Assembly: GCA_027296385.1 (NCBI GenBank)
Contig: JAPUJD010000091.1
Location: 1-17,550, forward strand
Direction: 5' to 3'
Length of the DNA stretch: 17,550 bases
Origin: Acidobacteriota bacterium
GTDB taxonomy: Bacteria; Acidobacteriota; Thermoanaerobaculia; Multivoradales; JAHEKO01
The notes beneath the pieces are model-generated. The model searched no databases. It had not been told where the DNA came from and was given only the letters and a program-made list of their open reading frames with translations. Made by a program: the position numbers and the translations under genes. Positions 1 to 7,475 of this stretch are shown in pieces. Positions within the stretch are counted from its first letter, which is position 1. Every line of letters begins with the position of its first letter.

Positions 1-813
1 GATGTTGTTGGGGTCGTCGACGGCGAAGCCTTCGAACCTCCCGGTGGTGCCGATTGCGGGCGCGTAGCGGAATTCGGTGCCGAAGGTGGTCAGGCTCTCG
101 GTGTAGTAGTCGGTGTAGAACGTCGCGTCGTAGCTGTCGCCAAGAGTCTGGAACCAGGCCAGACCGATGACGCCGCCCCGGCGGTCCGAATAGCCCAAAT
201 TCGGCATCAGAAAGCCCGACGTTCGCTCGCTCTTGGCCGGCACCATCATGAACGGCAGGTATAAGAAGGGCATCTTTTTGACCCGCATGGTCGTGTTGTA
301 GATGCGGGCAAACCCCTCCATGACGACCCGTGCTCGAGCGAGCTTGAAGCTCCAGGCCGGGTTCTCGCTCTCGCACGACGTCAGCACGCCGTCCGTCAGA
401 ATGTAGGTGTTGGGGCCGACCTTGCTCATCTCGGCACCATAGAAGTAAAGATCCTTGCCCAGCGTCGCTTTGGCGTCGTAGACCGTGCCGGTCTGGGTTC
501 CGAGGTCGTAGTCCAGGCGTTGACCCGCCAGTCGGCGCGGTCCCTGATCGAGAATGACGTCGCCCTCGGCCAGAACGGTCTGGTGGGTCAGGTCCATCTC
601 GAGGCGTTGTGCCTGGATGCGCTGGCCGGCGTACCTCACGTCGACACCCCCCGAAGCGACGATGTAGTCAGGCCGCAGATACTCCATTCGGCCGGCCAGG
701 CCGATGACCCTGCCCCCGCCCTCCATCGGAAGATCGAAGCTCAGCCGCTCGAACTGCCGCATGCCGGAGTAGAACTGCGCCGTGAGAATCAGCGCCAGGA
801 CGGTGCCGGTCAA
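1..813 (-). CDS. lptD: LPS-assembly outer-membrane protein LptD, N-terminal part (gene runs off left edge)
   Basis: LptD inserts lipopolysaccharide into the outer leaflet of the outer membrane together with LptE. Only the first 271 residues are in the window. Residues about 35-110 form the OstA/LptA-like periplasmic jelly-roll. Around residue 140 is LTDGVLTSCESENPAW, matching the family segment that carries a conserved disulphide cysteine (C147 here). Then come MPFLYLPFMMVPAKSERTSG (181-200) and GFLMPNLGYSD, the classic entry into the beta-barrel (RxSGFLxP), and barrel strands such as TEFRY. The start is chosen as TTG at 813, overlapping the thiolase TGA stop (TTGA) and preceded by GAGAGGG at 7-8 nt. 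The frame is open only 11 codons further upstream and holds no ATG or GTG there. Those codons encode three arginines, which would make a better signal-peptide n-region than the TTG start gives, so the exact N-terminus is uncertain. Identification is firm; start is not. Confidence 0.93.
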   Translation of the reverse strand, partial: MTGTVLALILTAQFYSGMRQFERLSFDLPMEGGGRVIGLAGRMEYLRPDYIVASGGVDVRYAGQRIQAQRLEMDLTHQTVLAEGDVILDQGPRRLAGQRLDYDLGTQTGTVYDAKATLGKDLYFYGAEMSKVGPNTYILTDGVLTSCESENPAWSFKLARARVVMEGFARIYNTTMRVKKMPFLYLPFMMVPAKSERTSGFLMPNLGYSDRRGGVIGLAWFQTLGDSYDATFYTDYYTESLTTFGTEFRYAPAIGTTGRFEGFAVDDPNNI

Positions 814-1994
814 GAGCCAGCCCTCTCCACGACGACGGCCGTAGCCTCACCTCCGCCGATGCAGATCGCCGCGCAGCCGCGCCTAGCGGCGCGCTCCCTC
901 ATGGCGTGCAGCAGGGTGACGAGGATCCGTGCTCCCGAGCAGCCGATCGGGTGACCCAGCGCCACCGCGCCTCCACGGACGTTGACTATGTCGTAGCTCA
1001 GGTCGAGCTCCCGCATGAAGGCCATGCTGACTGCGGCGAACGCCTCGTTGACCTCCCATAGATCGATGTCCGCCACCGTCAGGCCGGCGCGATCGAGCAC
1101 CTTGCGCGTGGCCGCGACCGGCGCGGTGGTGAACCACTCCGGCTCCTGAGCAGTGGACGCCTGAGCCACGAGTCGCGCCAGGGGCTCGCTGCCGTGCCGC
1201 GCGGCAGCCTCTTCGGTGGCCAGCACCAGAGCTGCGGCGCCGTCGTTGATCTTGCTGGCATTGGCCGCCGTCACCGTGCCGTCCTTCTTGAACGCCGGTC
1301 GCAACTTCGACATCTTGGCCAGATCGGATCGGAATGGCTCCTCGTCACGCGCGACCTCGACCGGATCGCCCTTGCGCTGCGGAACCTCCACCGCGACGAT
1401 CTCTTCGCCGGCAGCACCGCTCTCGGTCGCCGCGCGCGCCCGCTCGTAGCTCTGGCGCGAATAATCGTCCTGCGTCTCGCGGGTAAACGCGTACTTGCTC
1501 ACACAGAGCTCAGCGCAGGTGCCCATGTGGGTGTCACTATACGCATCCCAAAGACCATCGTGAATCATCGAGTCCACCAACCGACCGTGACCGAGTCTCA
1601 AGCCGTCGCGCGCTCCAACCGCCAGGTATGGGGCCCGGCTCATGTTCTCCATGCCCCCGGCCGCCACGATCGAGAAGTCGCCGCAGCGCAGATCATTGGC
1701 CGCCGTCATCACCGCCCGCATGGCGGAGCCGCAGACCTTGCCGACCGTCACAGCACCTGTCGACACCGGGCAGCCGGCGCCCAGCGCAGCCTGTCGGGCC
1801 GGCGCTTGGCCCTGACCGGCGGTCAACACCGAGCCCATGTAGACCTGCTCGATGGCCGCCGGTTCGAGTCCCGCGCGCTCGATGGAACCCGCCAACGCCC
1901 GGGCGCCGAGATCGACCGCGCCGAGGCTGGAGAGGCCGCCTTGGAAAGTGCCGATGGGGGTCCGTACAGCACTCAGGATGAAGACGTCTTTCAT
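810..1994 (-). CDS. Acetyl-CoA C-acetyltransferase (thiolase)
   Basis: A 394-residue thiolase, the normal length for the biosynthetic/degradative acetyl-CoA acetyltransferase family, which interconverts two acetyl-CoA with acetoacetyl-CoA. All catalytic parts are visible: nucleophile C88 in GKVCGSAM, N316 in NEAF, H348 in GHPIGCSG, and C378 in CIGGG. The ORF extends 28 codons further upstream, but the conserved N-terminus is MKDVFILSAVRTPIG, so I start at the ATG at 1994, which has AAGGGG about 11 nt upstream. The gene is divergent from ruvX with 93 nt between the starts. It is translationally coupled to lptD downstream (stop and start overlap), an unusual partner since the two functions are unrelated. 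Chain-length preference (acetoacetyl-CoA or longer 3-ketoacyl-CoA) cannot be told from sequence here; no crotonase or hydroxyacyl-CoA dehydrogenase gene lies nearby. Confidence 0.93.
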   Translation of the reverse strand: MKDVFILSAVRTPIGTFQGGLSSLGAVDLGARALAGSIERAGLEPAAIEQVYMGSVLTAGQGQAPARQAALGAGCPVSTGAVTVGKVCGSAMRAVMTAANDLRCGDFSIVAAGGMENMSRAPYLAVGARDGLRLGHGRLVDSMIHDGLWDAYSDTHMGTCAELCVSKYAFTRETQDDYSRQSYERARAATESGAAGEEIVAVEVPQRKGDPVEVARDEEPFRSDLAKMSKLRPAFKKDGTVTAANASKINDGAAALVLATEEAAARHGSEPLARLVAQASTAQEPEWFTTAPVAATRKVLDRAGLTVADIDLWEVNEAFAAVSMAFMRELDLSYDIVNVRGGAVALGHPIGCSGARILVTLLHAMRERAARRGCAAICIGGGEATAVVVERAGS

Positions 1995-2087
1995 ACTCGA
2001 GGAGGCCCCTTTTGCTATGGTTCCTGGCACTGCTGGCAAGGCGTCCGTCAGCCCTCCAAGCCGGTCGGATGCTAGCACAGGGCAATC

Positions 2088-2504
2088 ATGCGAATTCTCG
2101 GTATCGACTTCGGTGAACGGCGTATCGGAGTGGCCATTGGGGACACTGAAGGCGGTCTCGCACTACCCCTGACCACACTGGTGCGGACCAGCGATGCCTC
2201 AGTCATTCGCGAGCTGGTCGAGCTCGCCGCAAGCGAGAGCGTGGGGGCCCTGGTCGTCGGCGAGCCTCGCCGGTTGGACGGCAGCCGGGGCCAGGCCGCC
2301 GAGCGCGCGACGGCGTTCGCGCGCAAACTCGCGACCGCGTCGAGCCTGCCTTGCCGCCTGGTCGACGAAGCACTGACCTCCGTCGAGGCCAAGGAGCGCC
2401 TGCGCACCGCCGGAGTCGATCCTCGCCGCCACCCGGAGCGCATCGACTCCTTGGCCGCGCAGATCATCCTCCAGGAAGCACTGGATCACGGACGGGAAGG
2501 CTAG
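2088..2504 (+). CDS. ruvX: RuvX/YqgF-family RNase H-fold nuclease
   Basis: The family has an RNase H fold; members take part in maturation of the 5' end of 16S rRNA and some cleave Holliday junctions. The 138-residue length is typical. Key family blocks are present: GIDFGERRIGVAIGD at the N-terminus with metal ligand D7, LVVGEPRRLDGSRG (55-68), LVDEALTSVEAKERL (91-105, D93/E94) and a terminal IDSLAAQIILQEAL with D120. The ATG at 2088 is preceded by CAGGGCAATC, a modest ribosome-binding site. The stop is 10 nt from the mltG start; ruvX-mltG adjacency is common in bacteria, so the two are likely co-transcribed from the divergent spacer 1995-2087. Nothing looks degenerate. Confidence 0.95.
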   Translation: MRILGIDFGERRIGVAIGDTEGGLALPLTTLVRTSDASVIRELVELAASESVGALVVGEPRRLDGSRGQAAERATAFARKLATASSLPCRLVDEALTSVEAKERLRTAGVDPRRHPERIDSLAAQIILQEALDHGREG

Positions 2505-2514
2505 TGCATCACTC

Positions 2515-3546
2515 GTGAAACGAACCTTGCTCGCCACCGCCGCCCTCGGCCTGGCCATGGTAGCGGCCATCGCCGGCTACGCCACCTGGGGCTGGAAGCT
2601 CCTGCACGAGGCCCAGGGGCCCAGAACGAGGGTCTCGTACACCGTCGTGCCGGGCCAGAGCGCCGGCCAGATCCTCGACCGCCTGAGCGCCCTCGGCCTA
2701 CTGCCCGACGCGACGCTGGCGCGGCTCTACCTCGTCTACTACCTGGACGACCCGCCTCTCCAGGCTGGCGAGTACAGCTTCCCGTCGCCCGCGACGACGC
2801 CGGAGGTCCTCGACCGGATGGTGCGCGGCAAGGTGGTCGAGCATCCGGTGACGCTGATTGAAGGCCAGACTTTGCAGGAGACCGCACAACACCTCGCGGC
2901 GGAGGGTTTTGGCGACTACGAGACCTTCCTGGCGCTCATGCGCTCGCCGGCTTCCATCATCGATCTCGACCCCGAGGCGACAACGCTCGAAGGCTATCTC
3001 TTCCCCGACACCTACCACTTCCCTCGCTCGGCCACCGAGGTTCGGATCGTCGATACGCTCGTCGACACCTTCCGCCGGCATCTCGAGACCAACCTGGGTA
3101 CGGACTACGACGGCAGTTTGCGCGACCTCGTGATCCTCGCCTCCATCGTCGAAAAAGAGGCACAGCTCGACAGTGAACGGCCGATTATCGCCGGGATCTA
3201 CAGCAATCGTCTCGAGCGCGGCATCGGGCTTTACGCCGACCCGACCATCATCTTCGCCCTCAAACAGCTCGGACGCTGGGACGGAGACATTCGGCGGCGT
3301 GATCTCGCCCTCGATTCGCCCTACAACACCTATCTCTACCCAGGGCTGCCTCCGGGCCCGATCTGCTCCGCCGGTTTGGCCAGCCTGCGGGCAGCGGCCG
3401 CGCCGGCCGATGTCCCCTACCTCTACTTCGTCAGCCGCAATGACGGCAGCCACGTCTTCGCCCGCACCCTGCGCGAGCACAACCGCAACGTCGATGAGTG
3501 GCAGCGTCGGTACTGGCGACAGCGACGAGCAGAAGGCTCGAAATAG
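2515..3546 (+). CDS. mltG: Endolytic murein transglycosylase MltG (YceG-like)
   Basis: MltG is an inner-membrane enzyme that cuts nascent glycan strands and so terminates their growth. The 343-residue protein has one N-terminal membrane helix (about residues 5-24), a LysM-like subdomain (about 40-105, beginning at TVVPGQSAGQIL), and the YceG catalytic domain. The hallmark LASIVEKEA is at 208-216, with E213 matching the catalytic glutamate of the family (E218 in E. coli). It is followed by IAGIYSNRL, the substrate-cleft segment ADPTIIFAL, and LDSPYNTYLYPGLPPGPIC near the C-terminus. The start is GTG at 2515; the nearest purine-rich stretch, GGGAAGG, is about 14 nt upstream, so translation may depend on coupling to ruvX. 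All expected motifs are intact. Confidence 0.95.
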   Translation: MKRTLLATAALGLAMVAAIAGYATWGWKLLHEAQGPRTRVSYTVVPGQSAGQILDRLSALGLLPDATLARLYLVYYLDDPPLQAGEYSFPSPATTPEVLDRMVRGKVVEHPVTLIEGQTLQETAQHLAAEGFGDYETFLALMRSPASIIDLDPEATTLEGYLFPDTYHFPRSATEVRIVDTLVDTFRRHLETNLGTDYDGSLRDLVILASIVEKEAQLDSERPIIAGIYSNRLERGIGLYADPTIIFALKQLGRWDGDIRRRDLALDSPYNTYLYPGLPPGPICSAGLASLRAAAAPADVPYLYFVSRNDGSHVFARTLREHNRNVDEWQRRYWRQRRAEGSK

Positions 3547-3666
3547 GGAGTCGCAGACCCAATACAAATGCGTGTTACATTGGTAGCCGCAATTGTGGCG
3601 CATGCAGAGAGGGTGGCTCGCTCGCATCGCGATACGATGGCTTCCCAATAGGCGGAGAACGATGCC

Positions 3667-5757
3667 ATGACGACTCCACAGCAGTTTGGCGAATACCTCC
3701 TCTTTCGCAGGCTGACCACCGACGGACTCGGCGAAACGTACCGCGCCGGCAAGATCGGCAACCAGGGTATCGAGCGGGTCGTGTTGCTCCGACTCTTCAA
3801 CGGGCAGGGCGTCGATGCCGAGTCCCTGTGGCGGACGATAGCCGACCGGATGGGGCTACATCGCATTCTGCAGAACCCCCACATCGGCGACGGCGCCGAT
3901 GTGGGCCGGGTCGGCACCACGCCGTACGTCGCCTATGACTACGTCTCCGGCAAGAACCTCTCGGAGCTTCTCAATCAGGCGCGAGCACGGTCTTTCCACA
4001 TCCCAACCGAGCACGCTCTCTTCATCACGGAGCGCGTCACTTTCGGTTTGAGCGCCGCTTTCGCGACCCGTCATCGCGATCAACGGGTTCAGCACGGGTT
4101 CCTCGTGCCCGAGAACATCCTGCTGTCGAACGAGGGAGAAGTTCGGCTCATCGGTTTCGAATCAGCACCCGCCCTGCGCGAGTTCCTCAGCGCCGCGCCC
4201 ATTCGTGAAGCTTCCGCCCCCTACCTGGCACCGGAGGTCAAGCCCGGATCGACGCCAAGCAGCACGGACGACGTCTTTTCGCTCGCATCCCTGCTCTACG
4301 AGTTACTGACTGGCCAACGCCTGACGAACACGCCGGACGGCAACTACGATCCGCAGGTCGACGAGGCTACGCTAGCGGCCGAGGAGCAGCCCTTGCCGCC
4401 CCCGCTACGTGCTCTCTTGAAGAGCAGTCTCGCTACCCAGCAGCAGCGAATCGGCGACGTGCAGCAGTGGCAGCAGGCTTTCAGTCGCTTCATCTCAGAT
4501 GCCGACTACAGCCCAACGACGTTCAACCTCGCCTTCTTCATGCACACCCTCTTCGGCGGCGAGATCGAGCAGGAGACAGAGGAAATCGAGCGCGAGAAGG
4601 CGACCCAGGTGGACCTCGCCTCTCTCTCCCAGGCAGTGGCCCCGGGACCCACGCCTGGACCTTCCGACACCGTGCTCATCCCGGCGGGTCAGATCTCCCA
4701 GACATCGAACGACGCCATCGAAAAACCGGAGGTACGAGGCGGTCACTACGGCGAGGCAGGGCGCAAGAAGACGAACTGGAAGGTACTGGCGCCGCTGGCC
4801 ATCCTCGCGATTCTCGCTGGACTCGCCGCGTTCTACTACACGACGAAGAGCACGGAACCGGCGGGAGAGACGACCCTGGCCCAGGCGACGTTGCCTACGA
4901 TCTCGACCGACTCGGAAGCCTCGTATCCTGACCTGCCGACCAACGGTGCGGATGAGATCGAGGGCGCCGGCGCCGCGATGGATCCCGAGAGCATCGAGAC
5001 CGAGGCCGACCTGGGCGCCGTGGACACGGTCGACACCGAAGGCATCGCCGTGCCGGCGACCCCCGAGGAAGTCGAGGGCCAGATCCGGCGGCTCGTCGAT
5101 GACCGCGCCAATGTTCTCGAAGCGCGTTACGAAGAGGAGTTGGCCCAGCTCCGACAGGAGCTCGAGGAAGCTCGGCAGGCGCAGGAGCAGGCCGCGGCGG
5201 CGGCCGAGTCCGCGGCGGCGGCCGAGTCCGCGACGGCGATGGATTCTCAAAGGCCCGCGCAGAGCGCCGGCGGTGCGTTGCCTCCGCCGACGACGACTCA
5301 GCGCCCTGCCGCTCTACCGACAAGGCCGAGCCCGGCCGAGGGAGCCGGTACGGCTCCTTCCGCTGAGCCCGAGTCGACTCGCCAAGCGAGAAAGCCCGAG
5401 GAGACGACGAAGCCGGAGGAGACGGCCAAGCTGGAGCCACCACCGCCTCCCCCGGTCTTGGTGGGCGAGCTCGTGGTCCCGGGACCCGCCGTCATCCGTC
5501 CCAAAATGGTCCAGCGACCCAGCCCTCGTTACCCCTCGGGAGCCCGCCGGCTGAAGAAGGAGGCCACGGTGCGGCTCCGGATCCTGATCGACGAAAATGG
5601 CCAAGTCGCTCAGGTCGAGCGTGTCGGGGACAACGTCGGCTTCGGCTTTGACGACGCGGCTCTCTCGGCCGCGTGGCGCTCCAAATGGCGTGCGGCGACG
5701 AAGAACGGCGTTCGAGTCAAGATGTGGGTCGACCTCAAGATCGCCTTCCAGCTCTAG
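3667..5757 (+). CDS. Membrane pseudokinase with C-terminal TonB domain
   Basis: A 696-residue protein with an unusual domain order. Residues about 8-275 align by eye with a Hanks-type Ser/Thr kinase, but each catalytic signature is lost: VAIK lysine is R42 (VVLLRLF), HRDxKPEN is HGFLVPEN at 143-150 (Asp to F145, Lys to V147), and DFG is GFE at 163-165. The structural YLAPE and DDVFSLASLLYELLTG segments remain, so it looks like a folded pseudokinase. A single membrane helix follows (about 373-391), so the kinase-like part should be cytoplasmic. Beyond it are an acidic stretch, a coiled coil (about 472-525, ending in Ala/Glu/Ser repeats), a Pro-rich linker, and a TonB_C domain (about 612-696) in the periplasm. 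The ATG at 3667 has GGAG 9 nt upstream. No ExbB/ExbD genes are nearby. Function is unknown; a signal-coupled envelope scaffold is one guess. Confidence 0.85.
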   Translation: MTTPQQFGEYLLFRRLTTDGLGETYRAGKIGNQGIERVVLLRLFNGQGVDAESLWRTIADRMGLHRILQNPHIGDGADVGRVGTTPYVAYDYVSGKNLSELLNQARARSFHIPTEHALFITERVTFGLSAAFATRHRDQRVQHGFLVPENILLSNEGEVRLIGFESAPALREFLSAAPIREASAPYLAPEVKPGSTPSSTDDVFSLASLLYELLTGQRLTNTPDGNYDPQVDEATLAAEEQPLPPPLRALLKSSLATQQQRIGDVQQWQQAFSRFISDADYSPTTFNLAFFMHTLFGGEIEQETEEIEREKATQVDLASLSQAVAPGPTPGPSDTVLIPAGQISQTSNDAIEKPEVRGGHYGEAGRKKTNWKVLAPLAILAILAGLAAFYYTTKSTEPAGETTLAQATLPTISTDSEASYPDLPTNGADEIEGAGAAMDPESIETEADLGAVDTVDTEGIAVPATPEEVEGQIRRLVDDRANVLEARYEEELAQLRQELEEARQAQEQAAAAAESAAAAESATAMDSQRPAQSAGGALPPPTTTQRPAALPTRPSPAEGAGTAPSAEPESTRQARKPEETTKPEETAKLEPPPPPPVLVGELVVPGPAVIRPKMVQRPSPRYPSGARRLKKEATVRLRILIDENGQVAQVERVGDNVGFGFDDAALSAAWRSKWRAATKNGVRVKMWVDLKIAFQL
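5194..5229 (+). repeat. Two 18-bp in-frame tandem repeats (AAAAES)
   Basis: The unit GCGGCGGCGGCCGAGTCC occurs twice, exactly and back to back, in the coiled-coil end of the pseudokinase-TonB gene and encodes AAAAES each time. A looser repeat (KPEET, twice) follows near 5391-5425. These are expansion-prone linker sequences, so length may vary between strains. Confidence 0.85.
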
Positions 5758-5800
5758 AGAGTCGGGACGGAGCCCGGGCGTTACGTCTGGTCAACTACCC

Positions 5801-6433
5801 TTAAGGCGTCTCCGGAAGCTCGGCTTCACCGAGACGCTTGGCGAGGTCTTCGAGTAGCGGCCTGAGTACGAAATCGAACATTGCCGCTTCGGCTTGCGTG
5901 CCCTCTTCCGTGTTGGCGGCACGCCAGAGTTCGACCGGCGCCTCACCTCGACCGCTGTCGGCCCACACGATGGCCCCCGTCTCGCCATCCATGAGGCGTA
6001 GGTCGAAGGCTGCCAGAAACCTCTTGCCGCCCAATCCCAGGCGGCGACGACCGCGGTGCTTGCCCTTCGACCGGCGTCCGAGCCCGTACTCGGTGAGAGC
6101 ACCCGTCAGCAAATAGCGCACCCCGAGCACACGACTCAGCCTGACGATGCTCGCCGGGCTGAGCTCTCCGGTCAGCCACAGCTTGTTCTCCTGCAGCTTC
6201 GCCTCCAGCTCGGCGCGTGCGATCACCCGGTAGTGCTCGTTCTCAGCCAGACGATCGAGGAAGATCTCCTGTGCGGCGCGAGCGCCGGACTCGGCCCACC
6301 AAAGGCTCTCGACCCTGTTCTGCGCCGGCAACACGGCCAGGCCGGGCCGCGCCGCCTCGATCACTGCGTCGAATGCCGCCAGCCTGGTCGCGGCCACCAA
6401 CACCGCGAGAGTAGTGAGGACTCTTCTCTTCAT
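5801..6433 (-). CDS. Secreted CsgG-family protein (short paralogue)
   Basis: A 210-residue protein with a signal peptide (MKRRVLTTLAVLVAATRLAA) but no lipobox cysteine. The body matches the N-terminal part of the CsgG/curli-assembly fold by eye: RVIARAELEAKLQENKLWL followed by VRLSRVLGVRYLLTGALTEYG, then a basic loop (RRSKGKHRGRRR) and AAFDLRLMDGETGAIVWADS. These blocks parallel those of the next gene upstream (6560-7270), so the two look like paralogues. True CsgG is a lipoprotein pore of about 260 residues; without the lipid anchor this is more likely a periplasmic member of the wider family, whose role is unknown. No csgA, csgB, csgE or csgF is present. Ribosome-binding signal is weak (GAGACGAG). 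The stop is 43 nt from the stop of the convergent pseudokinase-TonB gene. Confidence 0.75.
   Translation of the reverse strand: MKRRVLTTLAVLVAATRLAAFDAVIEAARPGLAVLPAQNRVESLWWAESGARAAQEIFLDRLAENEHYRVIARAELEAKLQENKLWLTGELSPASIVRLSRVLGVRYLLTGALTEYGLGRRSKGKHRGRRRLGLGGKRFLAAFDLRLMDGETGAIVWADSGRGEAPVELWRAANTEEGTQAEAAMFDFVLRPLLEDLAKRLGEAELPETP
5806..5837. terminator. Possible bidirectional hairpin between convergent genes
   Basis: A 7-bp perfect stem (GCGTCTC with GAGACGC) encloses a second 5-bp stem (GAAGC/GCTTC). It sits just inside the 3' end of the minus-strand CsgG-family gene and 49 nt past the stop of the plus-strand pseudokinase gene. There is no T-run on either strand, so intrinsic termination is doubtful; it may simply be coding sequence that folds well. 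Confidence 0.25.
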
Positions 6434-6501
6434 AGCGCTCGTCTCGCAATCGAGTGTGCTGTGCCGCAGATCCTCAGACAGGACTTGTGACGCAGGACAC
6501 C

Positions 6502-6533
6502 AAAAAGAGCCGACGCCCTGCGACGCCGGCTCT
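6502..6533 (-). terminator. Intrinsic terminator after the longer CsgG-family gene
   Basis: Read on the minus strand: AGAGCCGGCG, an 8-nt loop, CGTCGGCTCT, then a run of five T. The 10-bp stem contains one G-U wobble, which pairs only in the minus-strand transcript, fixing the direction. It begins 26 nt past the stop codon at 6560. It separates the two CsgG-family genes, so the shorter one needs its own promoter in 6434-6501 or depends on read-through. Confidence 0.85.
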
Positions 6534-6559
6534 CCGATCGTTCAGCTCAGCTCCAACTC

Positions 6560-7270
6560 CTAGTCGAGACTGATCGCGTCCTTCGCCGAGTCGCGGCGAC
6601 GACGTTCCTTGGCGTCGAACTCGGCCATGCACGAGCCCTTGATGACCATGGCACACTCGAGGTAGTCCGAGGTCTCGATCACCATGGCGCGGATCGCCTT
6701 GCCGGCCGGGGTTTTCTTCTCGCTGGCCAGATTGCCACCAAAGCCGCCGCGGAAGACCCCCAAGCTCATGCCCTGAGAGGTCGAACGCCCCTCGACCGTC
6801 CGCGTGAACGCCACAATGCCGGTTGTGGTGTCGACGACCCGGATATCGACGGCGAGGTAGGTCTCCCCCTTCTTGCCACCCACTCGGATACCTCTGAAAC
6901 TCAAGCGGCCGCCCTTCTTGCTACTCTCCTCGAACGCGGTGACCGTGCCGGTGACGAGGTACTTGGCCCCGACCATCTTGCCGATCTTGGCGGCCGTCGA
7001 GCCACTGACCCGGCCGCTGGCGGCCAGGTCCTGTTCGTCGAGAATCGCGTCTAGCTTGTTGCGCTCGACCATCTGGAACGCGCCCGTAGAGGCGAGCTCG
7101 TTCGTCAGCATGCCCGCCAGATCCCGGCCGACTCCACCGTGCCACCAGTAGATGCCAGTCACGTTGTTGGTGAAGTCGTTGACGGCCATGACCGGCCCGG
7201 CCGCCCGCAGCGCCGCTGGCGCCAGCAGAACGACCAGCGTGCACAATGCCACGAGATTCCTTTTGTTCAT
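6560..7270 (-). CDS. Secreted CsgG-family protein (longer paralogue)
   Basis: A 236-residue protein with a signal peptide ending near LRA/AG (residue 23) and no lipobox cysteine. CsgG-like blocks: MAVNDFTNN (28-36), LTNELASTGAFQMVERNKLDAILDEQ (55-80) and GAKYLVTGTVTAFEE (101-115), then YLAVDIRVVDTTTGIVAF. The C-terminus has two cysteines (ECAMVIKGSC) that could form a disulphide, and ends in a charged tail. I start at the ATG at 7270 rather than 12 codons upstream because a purine-rich GGAGAGAGGAGAG stretch lies directly before it. Members of this family sense or assemble envelope structures in curli systems, but here no curli subunits are present, so function is not assigned. A possible -10 box TAGAAT (7352-7357, minus) has no convincing -35 partner. 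Confidence 0.82.
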   Translation of the reverse strand: MNKRNLVALCTLVVLLAPAALRAAGPVMAVNDFTNNVTGIYWWHGGVGRDLAGMLTNELASTGAFQMVERNKLDAILDEQDLAASGRVSGSTAAKIGKMVGAKYLVTGTVTAFEESSKKGGRLSFRGIRVGGKKGETYLAVDIRVVDTTTGIVAFTRTVEGRSTSQGMSLGVFRGGFGGNLASEKKTPAGKAIRAMVIETSDYLECAMVIKGSCMAEFDAKERRRRDSAKDAISLD

Positions 7271-7436
7271 TCGCTCTCCTCTCTCCTTGTGTTCGGTGAT
7301 CTCCACCGACGGCAGGCAACGCCCTCTCGGCGGTCCTTGCCACGGCGCTTGATTCTACCCCCCATTTCTCTCCTTCGGGGCCGCTGGCCGCGCCTGTGTT
7401 ACCTCGACGGGTGCAGAATCGAGGAGAATGGTAGCC

Positions 7437-7475
7437 ATGGGAAGGTGGCGCATCGACCGACACCGGTACGCCTGA
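7437..7475 (+). CDS. Possible 12-codon leader ORF abutting the DUF3891 gene
   Basis: MGRWRIDRHRYA, in frame with the DUF3891 gene; its TGA is directly followed by the next ATG (TGAATG). GAGGAG lies 10 nt before its ATG, whereas the DUF3891 ATG has no clear ribosome-binding site of its own. An alternative start three codons earlier (7428) is too close to the GAGGAG. This could deliver ribosomes by coupling, or be chance. Confidence 0.3.
   Translation: MGRWRIDRHRYA

Noticed and set aside
1194..2075. Long plus-strand ORF (293 aa) opposite the thiolase
   Set aside because: Mirror of a high-GC coding frame; no recognisable motif, and the thiolase on the other strand has complete catalytic motifs.
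3580..3597. Sigma-54-like TTGGTAGCCGCAATTGT before the pseudokinase gene
   Set aside because: -24 box is poor (TTGGTA) and the -12 box is out of register (GG followed by TG, not GC, after 10 nt).
2698..3648. Minus-strand ORF (316 aa) opposite mltG
   Set aside because: Antisense shadow of an intact mltG; composition follows the complement of its codons.
4499..5554. Plus-strand ORF (351 aa), extremely Arg/Pro-rich, in another frame of the pseudokinase gene
   Set aside because: Arg/Pro/Ser bias is the usual out-of-frame reading of GC-rich coding DNA; no start signal.
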